This document shows, piece by piece, positions 1-7,450 of a DNA stretch of 12,173 bases (positions are counted from its first letter, which is position 1; every line of letters starts with the position of its first letter). This stretch comes from a bacterium (GTDB lineage: Bacteria; Bacteroidota; Bacteroidia; Cytophagales; Thermonemataceae). Location: assembly GCA_025362415.1 (NCBI GenBank), contig JANYGM010000171.1:1-12173 (forward strand), in the 5' to 3' direction. The notes beneath the pieces were generated by a model, which saw nothing but the letters and a program-made list of their open reading frames with translations, made no database searches and was not told the DNA's origin. The position numbers and the translations under genes were made by a program.

Positions 1-110
1 TTTTTATTTGCTCTAACATTAGGAAGAGGTACGAAATAAGAGGTACGAAGTACGAATATAAAACTTTGGTTATTAAGGTAAAAATAAAAAGACTTATTCT
101 TATTTTTGAC
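1..110. other. Gene-free left edge with short direct repeats
   Basis: I see no coding region here. The motif AGAGGTACGAA occurs at 25-35 and again within 39-49, where it extends to GAGGTACGAAGTACGAA at 40-56. The same 17-mer is found about 10.4 kb away, at 10448-10464. The rest is AT-rich spacer downstream of the minus-strand tRNA terminator. Confidence 0.6.
40..56 (+). repeat. Interspersed 17-bp intergenic motif, copy 1
   Basis: GAGGTACGAAGTACGAA contains the tandem sub-unit GTACGAA twice. It is identical to 10448-10464, and a shorter form (AGAGGTACGAA) precedes it at 25-35. Both full copies lie in non-coding DNA on the same strand, so this is probably a member of a small interspersed repeat family. 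Confidence 0.6.
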
Positions 111-143
111 AAAAAAAAGCTCCTAATTGTTAATTAGGAGCTT
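111..143 (-). terminator. Rho-independent terminator of tRNA-fMet
   Basis: A 12-bp perfect stem (117-128 with 132-143) closes a 3-nt loop at 129-131. Read on the minus strand it is followed by a run of eight T residues (111-118). It lies 5 nt beyond the discriminator base of the minus-strand tRNA gene, so it should end that transcript. The plus-strand side has no T-run after the stem, so termination should be one-directional. Confidence 0.85.
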
Positions 144-148
144 AGTAG

Positions 149-221
<73 letters not shown>

Positions 222-232
222 ATATTGTGATG

Positions 233-263
233 CAAAGGTAAGAATGTTTTTTAACAAAACAAA
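233..263 (-). promoter_or_regulatory. Promoter of tRNA-fMet
   Basis: On the minus strand the layout is TTTG (260-263), a 19-nt spacer, then TACCTTTG (233-240). This matches the Bacteroidota sigma-70-type consensus of a -33 TTTG and a -7 TAnnTTTG. The -7 box lies 11 nt before the tRNA 5' end. The tRNA-Ser gene at 5759-5843 has the same two boxes with the same spacing. Confidence 0.85.
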
Positions 264-364
264 CTTTTTCTACTTTATTTTTGATTTATTTTCGTTTAGT
301 TTTTAATTCTGTTAGTCTAAAAATTTAAAATCTACTAAATAACGTATTTAAAGGTGTTTTTTAG

Positions 365-396
365 TTGTTTTACAGGTGTAATTCAATTTATTTTTG
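365..396 (+). promoter_or_regulatory. Candidate promoter of the helicase operon
   Basis: TTG at 365-367 is followed by 21 nt and then TATTTTTG at 389-396, which fits TAnnTTTG. Spacers of about 17-23 nt are accepted in this phylum. Transcription would start a few bases downstream and give a leader of roughly 60-90 nt containing the 445-467 palindrome. AT-richness makes chance matches easier here than at the tRNA promoters. Confidence 0.5.
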
Positions 397-444
397 TTAT
401 AATTATTTTTTATTTTGATACAAATCTCTACTTTTTATGCTATA

Positions 445-467
445 TTTATCCAAATTTTTTGGATAAA
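445..467. promoter_or_regulatory. Perfect palindrome touching the helicase start codon
   Basis: TTTATCCAAA (445-454) and its exact reverse complement (458-467) flank a 3-nt loop. The last base of the right arm is the A of the first possible ATG of the helicase gene. As DNA it could be an operator, for example for the winged-helix protein of the same operon. As RNA it would make a hairpin hiding the first start codon. It is not followed by a T-run, so a terminator is unlikely. The function is inferred; the symmetry is directly visible. Confidence 0.5.
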
Positions 468-3022
468 TGTATATGACTAATCTATACAAAATGAATTTAC
501 ATCAAATAAATGCAGGCATCAATGGTAATATTATTAAGAGTGCAAAGCATGACATTCTCATCTATATAGACTTTATCCAAAAGGCAATAGCACTTTTGGA
601 AAAGCAAAGTTTTGTTATTGAGGTTACAAAAAGTACCATAAATGCTGAAATAAGATATGAACCCATTGATAATCAAAAAGATAAGAGAAATAAAAAAGCA
701 ATAGAAATGCTTTTTAATGAAAATACTAAAGTTGTTTTTGAAAATAATAAGGATTTTAACCGTAGGAATGGCATTGAAATTGAGAAAAATGTAGAAGAAA
801 ATTATTTTATTGCTGAAAAAGAAATTCAAGGCAATAAAATTTATTTGCAACCTGACACCTACCAACTCCAAAAGCAAAAGCAAGCACTTGAAACCTTGCT
901 TAATCAGCCTCTATCAACACATACACCATTATTAAAACTATTTGGTTATCAAGATGATAGACAATGGAACGGTTTTCAAATAAATCCAATCAATAATAAT
1001 GAATGGTTTATTTTGACTGACCAAACCAAAGATGGCGTAAATGAACAGAGAAATTTTGTAAAAAAAGCACTTACAACACCTGATTTTGCACTTTTGGAAG
1101 GTCCGCCTGGCTCTGGGAAAACAACAACTATCATAGAAATTATTATGCAATTAGCAAAACAAGGTAAAAGAATTTTACTTTGCTCTGCTACTCACGCTGC
1201 CATTGATAACGTGATAGAACGCATTACAGAGCGTTATAAAGCTATTTGTGAAACCCAAATAGTGCCTGTCCGCATTAGTAGGGATAAAAAAGCTGTAAAA
1301 GAAAATGTACAACCTTATCTTTTGCAAAATTTGTCTAAAACCTATAAAGAAAATATTAAGAATTTTCTGAAAGATAATCAAGTGTTGGAAAGTCAGCAAT
1401 TTTTATTTAAAAATATTGATTATCAAAAAGATAGCCAAAAAAATAATAATTTTATTGAGCAAATTATTTTGGAAAGTGCTAATTTGGTATGTGGCACAAA
1501 TGTAGGGATTTTGCAACACCCAACTATCAAAGGGAATCAACAAGGCGCAAGTTTTGATGTATTGATTGTAGATGAGAGTTCAAAAGTTACTTTCCAAGAT
1601 TTTATTATTCCTGCGCTTCACGCCAAAAAATGGATATTGGTGGGTGATACAAAACAACTCTCACCTTACGTAGAAGATGATTATGTGGCAGAAAACCTAA
1701 ATACTTTAATTGATGAGAAAACGCAAAAACATATCCTTCAACAGTTTGAATTAAGGCAAAAACTAGCAGATAAAAAATACGAAAAACAGCTAAAAATTTA
1801 CTTTTCTGATGATATAGAAAAGGAGAAATTTGATTTTTTTGATACAGATACAAGTCTAAATGATTTAATTGTTACAAAAATTACAAATGATTTCAAAAAA
1901 GAACAAAACATACTTATCAATGCTTCTGATGTACTTATTTGTGAAAATTCTAAGGAAGTAAAGAAAATAATAAGTGATAATTTGTTTGTTGCTGCTTTGT
2001 TTTTTAATGATAAACCTAGTGATTTAGGATTAAAATTTCGTCAAGATTATTTCCATAAAAATAACTACAATAAATATCAAAATAATAATAATCAAAAAGA
2101 TAGACAGCCGCAAAAATGGGCGGATATGTTGGCAAGCAAAATTAGTCAAGATTTTAGTTTTCGTAATGCAGGAAATGAGTTTGAAAACATCAAAAAAGAA
2201 CTTTCTTACCTTACTCCTAACGAAATAAGTAAGGAAGTAAACGAAATAAAACGGTTAGTTTTTCCTTCTATTTTGGAGATGCTACAAAATGGCGTAGGCA
2301 AAACGCAAGGACAAACCAGCAATAAAGTGATAAGTAATGGTCTTTCTGAAAATGCAAAAAAAGACCGTTTTGAAAGTTTGACTTTCCAGCACCGTATGCA
2401 CCCAGATATAGCAACAACATCAAGAGAGAATTTTTATACAGAATTTGACAACCTAAAACCTGCAAATACAGTCTTAGAAGATAGAAATTGGCATTATGCT
2501 ACCAATGAAAATGCCGTAAAATGGGTAAGTAATAATGATGCTACTTCCAAAAAAATTGGAAAAATAATCAACCCAACAGAAGTAAAAGATATTGAATATG
2601 AACTGAAAAAGTTTTGTGATTGGGCAAAAGATAACCCAAAAATAGAAAATGGGAAAAATATACTTTATGAAGTTGCCGTTTTGACTTTTTATTTGGAGCA
2701 AGAAAGAGAATTGCGTAAAATGCTAAGAAAATTCACCAATCAAATGAATAATTTTGCTAAATTTGATATGCCAAATGTCAAAATATTTCTTTACACCGTA
2801 GATAAATTTCAGGGACAAGAAGCTGATTTGGTACTTTTAGGTTTTACCAAAACTAGTGCAAATGCGTTTTATAACAGCCCAAACCGCCTAAATGTAGCCC
2901 TCACTCGTGCTAGGCATAAGTTAATTTTGTTTGGCAACACAAAATGGTTTCAGCAAAATGCTAAACTAAAAGCACTAAGAGATTTGGCAACCAATTTTAG
3001 CGCAACCATTAAAATAACATAA
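467..3022 (+). CDS. SF1 helicase, UPF1/DNA2-like, with large insert
   Basis: This is a probable ATP-driven 5'-3' nucleic-acid helicase or translocase of superfamily 1B. All core motifs are visible: a Q-motif-like NEQRNF (192-197), Walker A GPPGSGKT (212-219, Lys218), motif Ia near 237-249, Walker B VDESSK (368-373, Asp369/Glu370), motif III GDTKQLSP (393-400), motif IV FQHRMHP (640-646), motif V DKFQGQEADLV (779-789) and motif VI LNVALTRARHKLILFG (808-823, Arg814/Arg816). DESS replaces the more usual DEAS. Residues 1-190 are a lysine- and asparagine-rich region without a recognised domain. About 240 residues separate motifs III and IV, far more than in typical relatives. The start is uncertain: ATGs at 467, 473 and 491 are all in frame, and 491 would avoid the palindrome. 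It is the first gene of a three-gene operon with a winged-helix protein and a PLD-type protein, which suggests genome defence or repair. That role is inferred. Confidence 0.9.
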   Translation: MYMTNLYKMNLHQINAGINGNIIKSAKHDILIYIDFIQKAIALLEKQSFVIEVTKSTINAEIRYEPIDNQKDKRNKKAIEMLFNENTKVVFENNKDFNRRNGIEIEKNVEENYFIAEKEIQGNKIYLQPDTYQLQKQKQALETLLNQPLSTHTPLLKLFGYQDDRQWNGFQINPINNNEWFILTDQTKDGVNEQRNFVKKALTTPDFALLEGPPGSGKTTTIIEIIMQLAKQGKRILLCSATHAAIDNVIERITERYKAICETQIVPVRISRDKKAVKENVQPYLLQNLSKTYKENIKNFLKDNQVLESQQFLFKNIDYQKDSQKNNNFIEQIILESANLVCGTNVGILQHPTIKGNQQGASFDVLIVDESSKVTFQDFIIPALHAKKWILVGDTKQLSPYVEDDYVAENLNTLIDEKTQKHILQQFELRQKLADKKYEKQLKIYFSDDIEKEKFDFFDTDTSLNDLIVTKITNDFKKEQNILINASDVLICENSKEVKKIISDNLFVAALFFNDKPSDLGLKFRQDYFHKNNYNKYQNNNNQKDRQPQKWADMLASKISQDFSFRNAGNEFENIKKELSYLTPNEISKEVNEIKRLVFPSILEMLQNGVGKTQGQTSNKVISNGLSENAKKDRFESLTFQHRMHPDIATTSRENFYTEFDNLKPANTVLEDRNWHYATNENAVKWVSNNDATSKKIGKIINPTEVKDIEYELKKFCDWAKDNPKIENGKNILYEVAVLTFYLEQERELRKMLRKFTNQMNNFAKFDMPNVKIFLYTVDKFQGQEADLVLLGFTKTSANAFYNSPNRLNVALTRARHKLILFGNTKWFQQNAKLKALRDLATNFSATIKIT

Positions 3023-3048
3023 AATAAACACAACTTAACTATCTGAAA

Positions 3049-4098
3049 ATGGTAACATTACAACGCAACCAAATAATAGAAGTTTATCAAATTTCAATGG
3101 AAATTCAGACCAAAACAAAAGAAAATCCTTTTATTGCAGTACTGATATTGGCAAGCGAAAACCCAAATAATGAAATCACACCAAAAGATATTCAAGAAAA
3201 ATTATTTGGAGGAACTCTGCCAGAACGTGCCTGTAAAAATTTATTGATGCGTTTGACAGAAATGAATTATTTTCAAGAAAATATAGCTTCTGAAACTTAC
3301 ACGCTCACAAATAAAGGCATAGAAAATGCAAAAGATAAAACTTTTTGGCAAGGTGAAAAAGGCATTTATAATGTTTATCTTATCAATGAAAGCCTATTGT
3401 TTAGTCAAGAGCTGGTAAAAATGGAAAAAAAAGAAAGAAGTAATAATGATAAAGATAACACAACAATAAAAACACCCAATAAAGTCAGTAATTTGAAAGA
3501 AGAAAATTTTAATTTGTTGGGAAGAGAATTTCGTGTGGAAAATATTGATAATCAATGTTTTAAATTAAAAGATGAAACTTGGAATTTGCGAGTAATAGCG
3601 CAAAAATATCAAAAGACCAAAATCCAATTACTCGGAAAAAATCAAGAAAAATATTTTGAAAAAGATGGTGGAAGTAATGATTTTTTTGATTACGGAAATG
3701 TATTAGAACGAGTTTTAATACATTTTGGCTTTGATGGGGAGAATATTAAAGTGCCTTTTGATGAAAATAATCTGACTTTTATTAGAAATGTACCCATTGA
3801 AAAACCTGAATTCAAAAAAATTATTTTTGATAAAACTACTATAGAAAATATCAATCATATTCCTGAAGATGAGGCACAAGCAAACAAATGGTATGAGGCT
3901 TTGCTAATTAAAAATATTTTAGAATATTTTACTTCACAGCAACAATTTGATGCGTTTTCGGAGCAGGAACGCAAGAAATTTATGCCATATTATCCGTTAC
4001 AAAAACTTAATAAAAATGAAGTTTTAGCCTTTTTGAAAGAAGAGAAATACTTTTATCAACGAGCAAAATTGGAAACTATTGATTTTCTTAGCTACTAA
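3049..4098 (+). CDS. Unrecognised protein with probable winged-helix N-terminus
   Basis: I do not recognise the full-length family. Residues 26-90 look like a winged helix: a helix (NPFIAVLILASE), then TPKDIQEKLF and ERACKNLLMRLTEMNYF as a helix-turn-helix pair, then a short wing ending TYTLTNKG. This is the arrangement seen in DNA-binding wHTH domains. A charged, low-complexity linker (about 124-150) separates it from a mixed alpha/beta C-terminal half (about 155-349) rich in aromatic and acidic residues. There is no signal peptide or membrane segment, so it should be cytoplasmic. It lies 26 nt after the helicase gene and 38 nt before the PLD gene, which implies co-transcription. It could recognise DNA for the complex or regulate the operon. 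A second in-frame ATG at 3097 is possible, but the first gives more complete helices. Confidence 0.8.
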   Translation: MVTLQRNQIIEVYQISMEIQTKTKENPFIAVLILASENPNNEITPKDIQEKLFGGTLPERACKNLLMRLTEMNYFQENIASETYTLTNKGIENAKDKTFWQGEKGIYNVYLINESLLFSQELVKMEKKERSNNDKDNTTIKTPNKVSNLKEENFNLLGREFRVENIDNQCFKLKDETWNLRVIAQKYQKTKIQLLGKNQEKYFEKDGGSNDFFDYGNVLERVLIHFGFDGENIKVPFDENNLTFIRNVPIEKPEFKKIIFDKTTIENINHIPEDEAQANKWYEALLIKNILEYFTSQQQFDAFSEQERKKFMPYYPLQKLNKNEVLAFLKEEKYFYQRAKLETIDFLSY

Positions 4099-4136
4099 TT
4101 TTACCTAAAAATCTATTCTAAAATCAACTAAAAGTA

Positions 4137-5576
4137 ATGGAAACTAAAAGTATTTCAAAAACTATTATTCTGCGAAATAATAATACTCTTCCTACTATTT
4201 TTCTAAAAAATGGTATGTGGAAACCTGAAAACCAGCTAAATTCTACAGTTTTGCAGGCAACAAAAGACAAGGAAGTTTTTAATAAAATCATTGATTTGAT
4301 AAAATCTGCAAAAGAAATAATTTGTTTGCAATCTTTTTTGTTGCAAGACAATCAAATTATTGATGAGTTGTTATTGGCTGCTAAAAATGGGATAAAAGTC
4401 TATGTAATGAGTGCTGCAAATGTGCGTTTAGAGCCTAAAATGTACGCAGATATTGAGCCTGATTTTATCAAGGAAAATTATGTAAAAATGCTCAATGAAA
4501 AATTTAAAAACAACTTTATTTTTCGTTCTTGTGATGATTTTCACGCAAAATTTATAGTCATTGACGGTAAAAATGAAGCAAAAGGAATGATTTTGACCAA
4601 TAATTTTACAGATAAAGGTTTTTTTGAAAATCCAGAAATAGCCGTAATATTGTCAGAAAACCAAGCGAAAGAGTTGTTCAAAGTATTTGTATATCACTTT
4701 TGGGAGAAAACGACAGACGAACAAAATAATACCAATGAATTTGAAAAAGTAAAACCTCTGGGAAAGTTTGAACTACCCGTATTAGAAGAAATTTTGATAA
4801 CTTCAAAAGAAAAACAAAGTATCAAAGAACAGATTTTGTATGCCATTAATGATGCAAAAGAAGAAATTATATTTTCTACTTTTGATTTTGAACCTGATTT
4901 TGAAGTTGGAAAAGCCATTATAGAAAAGCAAAAACAAGGCGTAAAAATCAAAGTATTTGCTAAATTAAATGAGAAAAAACTAAATGAACAATTTAGAAAT
5001 TTATTAGATAATGGTGCAGAAGTATATTGTCACGAGCTTACACACGCAAAATTTTTATTGATTGACAATGAAAAATCATTTGTTTTTACCGCTAATTTTG
5101 ACAGAAAAAGTTTGGAAACAGGTTTTAATGTAGGTTTGCAACTCAATGAAAACCAAACCAATGAGCTAAAAAACATTGTTCAAAATTGGGAAAATACCTT
5201 TCCCTTTAAATGGATAAAGTCTAAAAAAATCCAAGAATTGACAGAATATTATGTATTTGAAAATGGCAAAATAATGCAAAAAATAATCACAAATGAAAAA
5301 GAAAAAACAGAAGAGCAAGCTATAAAAACAGTTCAAGATATTTTTTCTTTCTTTGGAAAAGAAAGAAAAACACAAGATAACACTACAAAAATAGAGAAAC
5401 TAATTTTATTAGCAAAAATTGAAACGAAGCAAAAACCTACTAATAACAGAGAAGAAACTTGTTTTTTTGTCAATGAAAACCAAAAAGAATTATTTATAAA
5501 AGCTGATTTTAATTTTGATAAAAATGAAGAAAGTTTAAAAAAGTATCAAAATTATAAATGTTTTGCAATAGTTTAG
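4137..5576 (+). CDS. PLD-superfamily protein with two HKD motifs, likely nuclease
   Basis: The protein carries two complete phospholipase-D catalytic motifs. The first is FHAKFIVID (His136, Lys138, Asp143, followed by Asn155). The second is THAKFLLID (His303, Lys305, Asp310, followed by Asn320). Two HKD motifs in one chain normally form a single active site that cleaves phosphodiester bonds through a phosphohistidine. Cardiolipin synthases share this fold but have N-terminal membrane helices. None are visible here, and the neighbours are a helicase and a putative DNA-binding protein, so nuclease activity is the better guess. Residues 360-479 form a charged tail of unknown fold, with a short phenylalanine-rich stretch (DIFSFF) near 401-406. 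The gene is the last of the three-gene operon. The DISARM system also pairs a PLD protein (DrmC) with a helicase, but that helicase is SF2, so this is not a simple match. Confidence 0.87.
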   Translation: METKSISKTIILRNNNTLPTIFLKNGMWKPENQLNSTVLQATKDKEVFNKIIDLIKSAKEIICLQSFLLQDNQIIDELLLAAKNGIKVYVMSAANVRLEPKMYADIEPDFIKENYVKMLNEKFKNNFIFRSCDDFHAKFIVIDGKNEAKGMILTNNFTDKGFFENPEIAVILSENQAKELFKVFVYHFWEKTTDEQNNTNEFEKVKPLGKFELPVLEEILITSKEKQSIKEQILYAINDAKEEIIFSTFDFEPDFEVGKAIIEKQKQGVKIKVFAKLNEKKLNEQFRNLLDNGAEVYCHELTHAKFLLIDNEKSFVFTANFDRKSLETGFNVGLQLNENQTNELKNIVQNWENTFPFKWIKSKKIQELTEYYVFENGKIMQKIITNEKEKTEEQAIKTVQDIFSFFGKERKTQDNTTKIEKLILLAKIETKQKPTNNREETCFFVNENQKELFIKADFNFDKNEESLKKYQNYKCFAIV

Positions 5577-5720
5577 ATAACGCAAATGTCGTCCTCGCAA
5601 TGTGGTTAGGTATTTTTTGTATTAAATTCGTAATTAAAAATTTGTAATTACAATCTACTAATTTTCAGTTACTTACAAATAATTTTAGAGCAAAAGATCA
5701 TTTACTTGCTTTGAGAAACA
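5577..5720. other. Spacer between PLD gene and tRNA-Ser terminator
   Basis: No coding region is supported. There is a weak AT-only inverted repeat (GTAATTA at 5630-5636 with TAATTAC at 5645-5651) without a proper T-run. The real transcription stop is more likely the hairpin at 5721-5757. Confidence 0.5.
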
Positions 5721-5757
5721 AAAAACTCTTTGTAAGTTATTACAAAGAGTTTTTTTT
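5721..5757. terminator. Bidirectional terminator shared by PLD operon and tRNA-Ser
   Basis: A 15-bp perfect stem (5721-5735 with 5740-5754) surrounds a 4-nt loop. Plus-strand transcripts meet a T-run after the stem (5750-5757). Minus-strand transcripts meet one as well, because the left arm begins with five A residues. The hairpin lies between the convergent helicase operon and the tRNA-Ser gene and could stop both. Confidence 0.8.
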
Positions 5758-5758
5758 G

Positions 5759-5843
5759 TAGAGAAAGAGGGATTTGAACCCCCGGACCTGTGACAGTCAA
5801 CAGTTTTCAAGACTGCCGCATTAAACCGCTCTGCCATTTCTCT
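5759..5843 (-). tRNA. tRNA-Ser (anticodon TGA)
   Basis: The minus strand gives an 85-nt class II tRNA. It has a 7-bp acceptor (AGAGAAA/TTTCTCT), a short D-stem, an anticodon loop CTTGAAA with anticodon TGA, a long variable arm closed by GAC/GTC pairing, and a T-arm with TTCAAAT. The long variable arm and the TGA anticodon identify serine, reading UCN codons, mainly UCA. CCA is not encoded. The gene has its own promoter upstream and a terminator immediately downstream. Confidence 0.95.
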
Positions 5844-5868
5844 ATAGCGTTTACGTTTATTGATGATG

Positions 5869-5899
5869 CAAAGGTACTACTTTATTTTGAACTTCCAAA
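5869..5899 (-). promoter_or_regulatory. Promoter of tRNA-Ser
   Basis: On the minus strand TTTG (5896-5899) is separated by 19 nt from TACCTTTG (5869-5876). Boxes and spacing are identical to those of the tRNA-fMet promoter at 233-263. The -7 box lies 25 nt before the mature tRNA 5' end, which leaves a short leader for RNase P to remove. Confidence 0.85.
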
Positions 5900-5965
5900 T
5901 TTATTTTAACTTTTTTTCAAAAAAAATGTTAAAATGATACATTCTTCTTTCCTTCAACTTACAAA

Positions 5966-6187
5966 ATGAAAAGCTATCTTTTAGAAAATACGCCAGAAAC
6001 GCTCCAAATGCTAGAAAATCTTAAAACTCTTTTACAAAGTGATGAAAACGCAAATGTAGAACTTGCGTTCCAGATAATTGCAGGTAATGATGTACCCCGT
6101 TCTTTTTATCAATACCTCAAAAATACCAACAATAAAATATTCCTTTGCCACAAATATGGTTTAGAGTACATTTTATATAGAAAATAA
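5966..6187 (+). CDS. Small hypothetical protein, 73 residues
   Basis: I cannot assign a function. The stretch LKTLLQSDENANVELAFQII (residues 19-38) resembles a short helical segment that often opens leucine-rich-repeat and other proteins in Bacteroidota (pattern LLqSxDxxNvelaxqi). The C-terminal half (VPRSFYQYLKN onwards) is aromatic and basic and ends YILYRK. It could be a stand-alone cytoplasmic module or the remains of a longer protein. No signal peptide or membrane helix is visible. It starts 67 nt beyond the -33 box of the divergent tRNA-Ser promoter and ends 111 nt before the next gene, with no clear promoter of its own. The similarity is from memory and is weak evidence. Confidence 0.6.
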   Translation: MKSYLLENTPETLQMLENLKTLLQSDENANVELAFQIIAGNDVPRSFYQYLKNTNNKIFLCHKYGLEYILYRK

Positions 6188-6207
6188 AGTATTTTCTAAA
6201 AATTGTG

Positions 6208-6215
6208 TAACTTTG
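6208..6215 (+). promoter_or_regulatory. Candidate -7 box for the DUF4421-like gene
   Basis: TAACTTTG matches the -7 consensus TAnnTTTG and is followed by a leader of about 80 nt before the ATG at 6299. No TTG lies at the proper distance upstream, so only half of a promoter is visible. Confidence 0.4.
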
Positions 6216-6298
6216 ACATCTTTTATTAAACTTTTTCGTACTAATTTTATCTAAACTAAAACCACTTTACTAACTATATATTTTAATTTTTTTATTTA

Positions 6299-7336
6299 AT
6301 GAAAAATAAATTATTCATTTTTTTGCTTTGTTTTGCTTTTAAAGCTAATTATAAAGCAAATGCTACTAATCTTATAACTTCGTTTAAGATTTTTTCTGAT
6401 ACAAATTACATTTATACTTATCCAAAAAGTTTTTTGATAAGTCCTTTCTATGCCCAACGCAATTTTCTTATCAAATTATCTCCCACTACAGGTAGAAATA
6501 GCACTTTTATTCCTAATATGTCTGATGCTTTTGGTATCAATATTGGTTATGGAAATTTCCGTTTGCAACTTGCCACCAAATTCCCCAATACTACACAAAG
6601 TATTGAAGACAAGGTCAAAAGCACTTACACAGACATCAATTTGCAAATATTAAAACGGAAGTTTATTATAGAATTATCATACAAAAATATTATTGGTTTT
6701 GTGGACAAGGATTATCAAAAAATAAAACCTACAGACCCTATGGTGTATGCCAACCCTAATATGAGGGTAATTTACGCCAAACTAAATTATACACATATTT
6801 TCTCTGACAAATTTTCTGCACGTGCTGCCTACCGCCTAATGGAACGCCAAAAGCGTAGCGCAGGTTCGTGGCTACTTACAGGTGGGCTATCCTACTTACG
6901 TTTGGGTTCAACTGGGCGTACAGGCAATGCAAATGCTTTTTTAGACCCCAATGTACGTCCTGACTTTGGAGAATATGGCACAGTACGCAATATGACGGCT
7001 ATTGGAATAAGCGTGCTAGGTGGTTATGGGCATACTTTTGTCTATAAAAAGTTTTTTTTTACGGCTATGGGTGTGGTGGGACTAGAAACTGAAAGAGGAA
7101 TTTATCAGATTACGACCAATAAAGAAATTACGGACTTTTTTATTACCCCTGCTTTTGATATAAAAGCAGTTTTGGGTTACAATCATCATCATTGGTTTGC
7201 AGGTATTAGCGCACACTTGGAAACTAATCAGTTTAGAATGGGTGATGCGAGAGGCTCTGCCATTTATGAAACTGTAGGCATTTTTGTTGGTAGAAGAATA
7301 GAAAAAGATAAGATTTTTAGGAAAAAGAAAAAATGA
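6299..7336 (+). CDS. DUF4421-like exported outer-membrane protein
   Basis: Residues 1-22 form a Sec signal peptide (MKNKL, hydrophobic FIFLLCFAF, likely cleavage after KANA). The mature part has alternating aromatic and polar strands, frequent YxxxF/GYGxxF patterns and glycine turns, as in a beta-barrel. Segments such as SDTNYIYTYPKSFLISPFY (34-52) and the early INIGYGNFRLQLATKFP (80-96) resemble Bacteroidota DUF4421 proteins, whose function is not established. The predicted location is therefore the outer membrane or periplasm. The C-terminus ends in a lysine run (KDKIFRKKKK) rather than the aromatic residue expected for a classic barrel end. The AT-rich 14-bp repeat tract begins right at its stop codon. 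Family assignment is by memory of sequence pattern only. Confidence 0.75.
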   Translation: MKNKLFIFLLCFAFKANYKANATNLITSFKIFSDTNYIYTYPKSFLISPFYAQRNFLIKLSPTTGRNSTFIPNMSDAFGINIGYGNFRLQLATKFPNTTQSIEDKVKSTYTDINLQILKRKFIIELSYKNIIGFVDKDYQKIKPTDPMVYANPNMRVIYAKLNYTHIFSDKFSARAAYRLMERQKRSAGSWLLTGGLSYLRLGSTGRTGNANAFLDPNVRPDFGEYGTVRNMTAIGISVLGGYGHTFVYKKFFFTAMGVVGLETERGIYQITTNKEITDFFITPAFDIKAVLGYNHHHWFAGISAHLETNQFRMGDARGSAIYETVGIFVGRRIEKDKIFRKKKK

Positions 7337-7370
7337 TGTGTGATGTATGATGTGTGATATATGATGTATA
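7334..7370 (+). repeat. Left arm of 37-bp inverted repeat
   Basis: This low-complexity tract is built from GATGTGTGATGTAT-like 14-bp units and starts within the stop codon of the preceding gene. Its reverse complement matches 7468-7504 at 34 of 37 positions. The three differences would all be G-U pairs in RNA, so a transcript could fold back along the full length. Confidence 0.75.
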
Positions 7371-7428
7371 CGTGAATAATATTTTGTAATATTTTTGCTA
7401 AAAACATCATTATAATCTATATTTTACA

Positions 7429-7436
7429 TATATTTG
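7429..7436 (+). promoter_or_regulatory. Candidate -7 box before the 263-residue gene
   Basis: TATATTTG fits TAnnTTTG and lies between the two repeat arms. The nearest upstream TTG (7395-7397) is 31 nt away, which is too far, so the promoter is only partly supported. Confidence 0.35.
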
Positions 7437-7450
7437 AGCTGCAAAAATAC

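Noticed and set aside
497..883. Minus-strand open frame of 128 codons rich in Phe, Ile and Leu
   Set aside because: It is antisense to the helicase gene, and the hydrophobic composition is what AT-rich antisense DNA gives. It is not a membrane protein gene.
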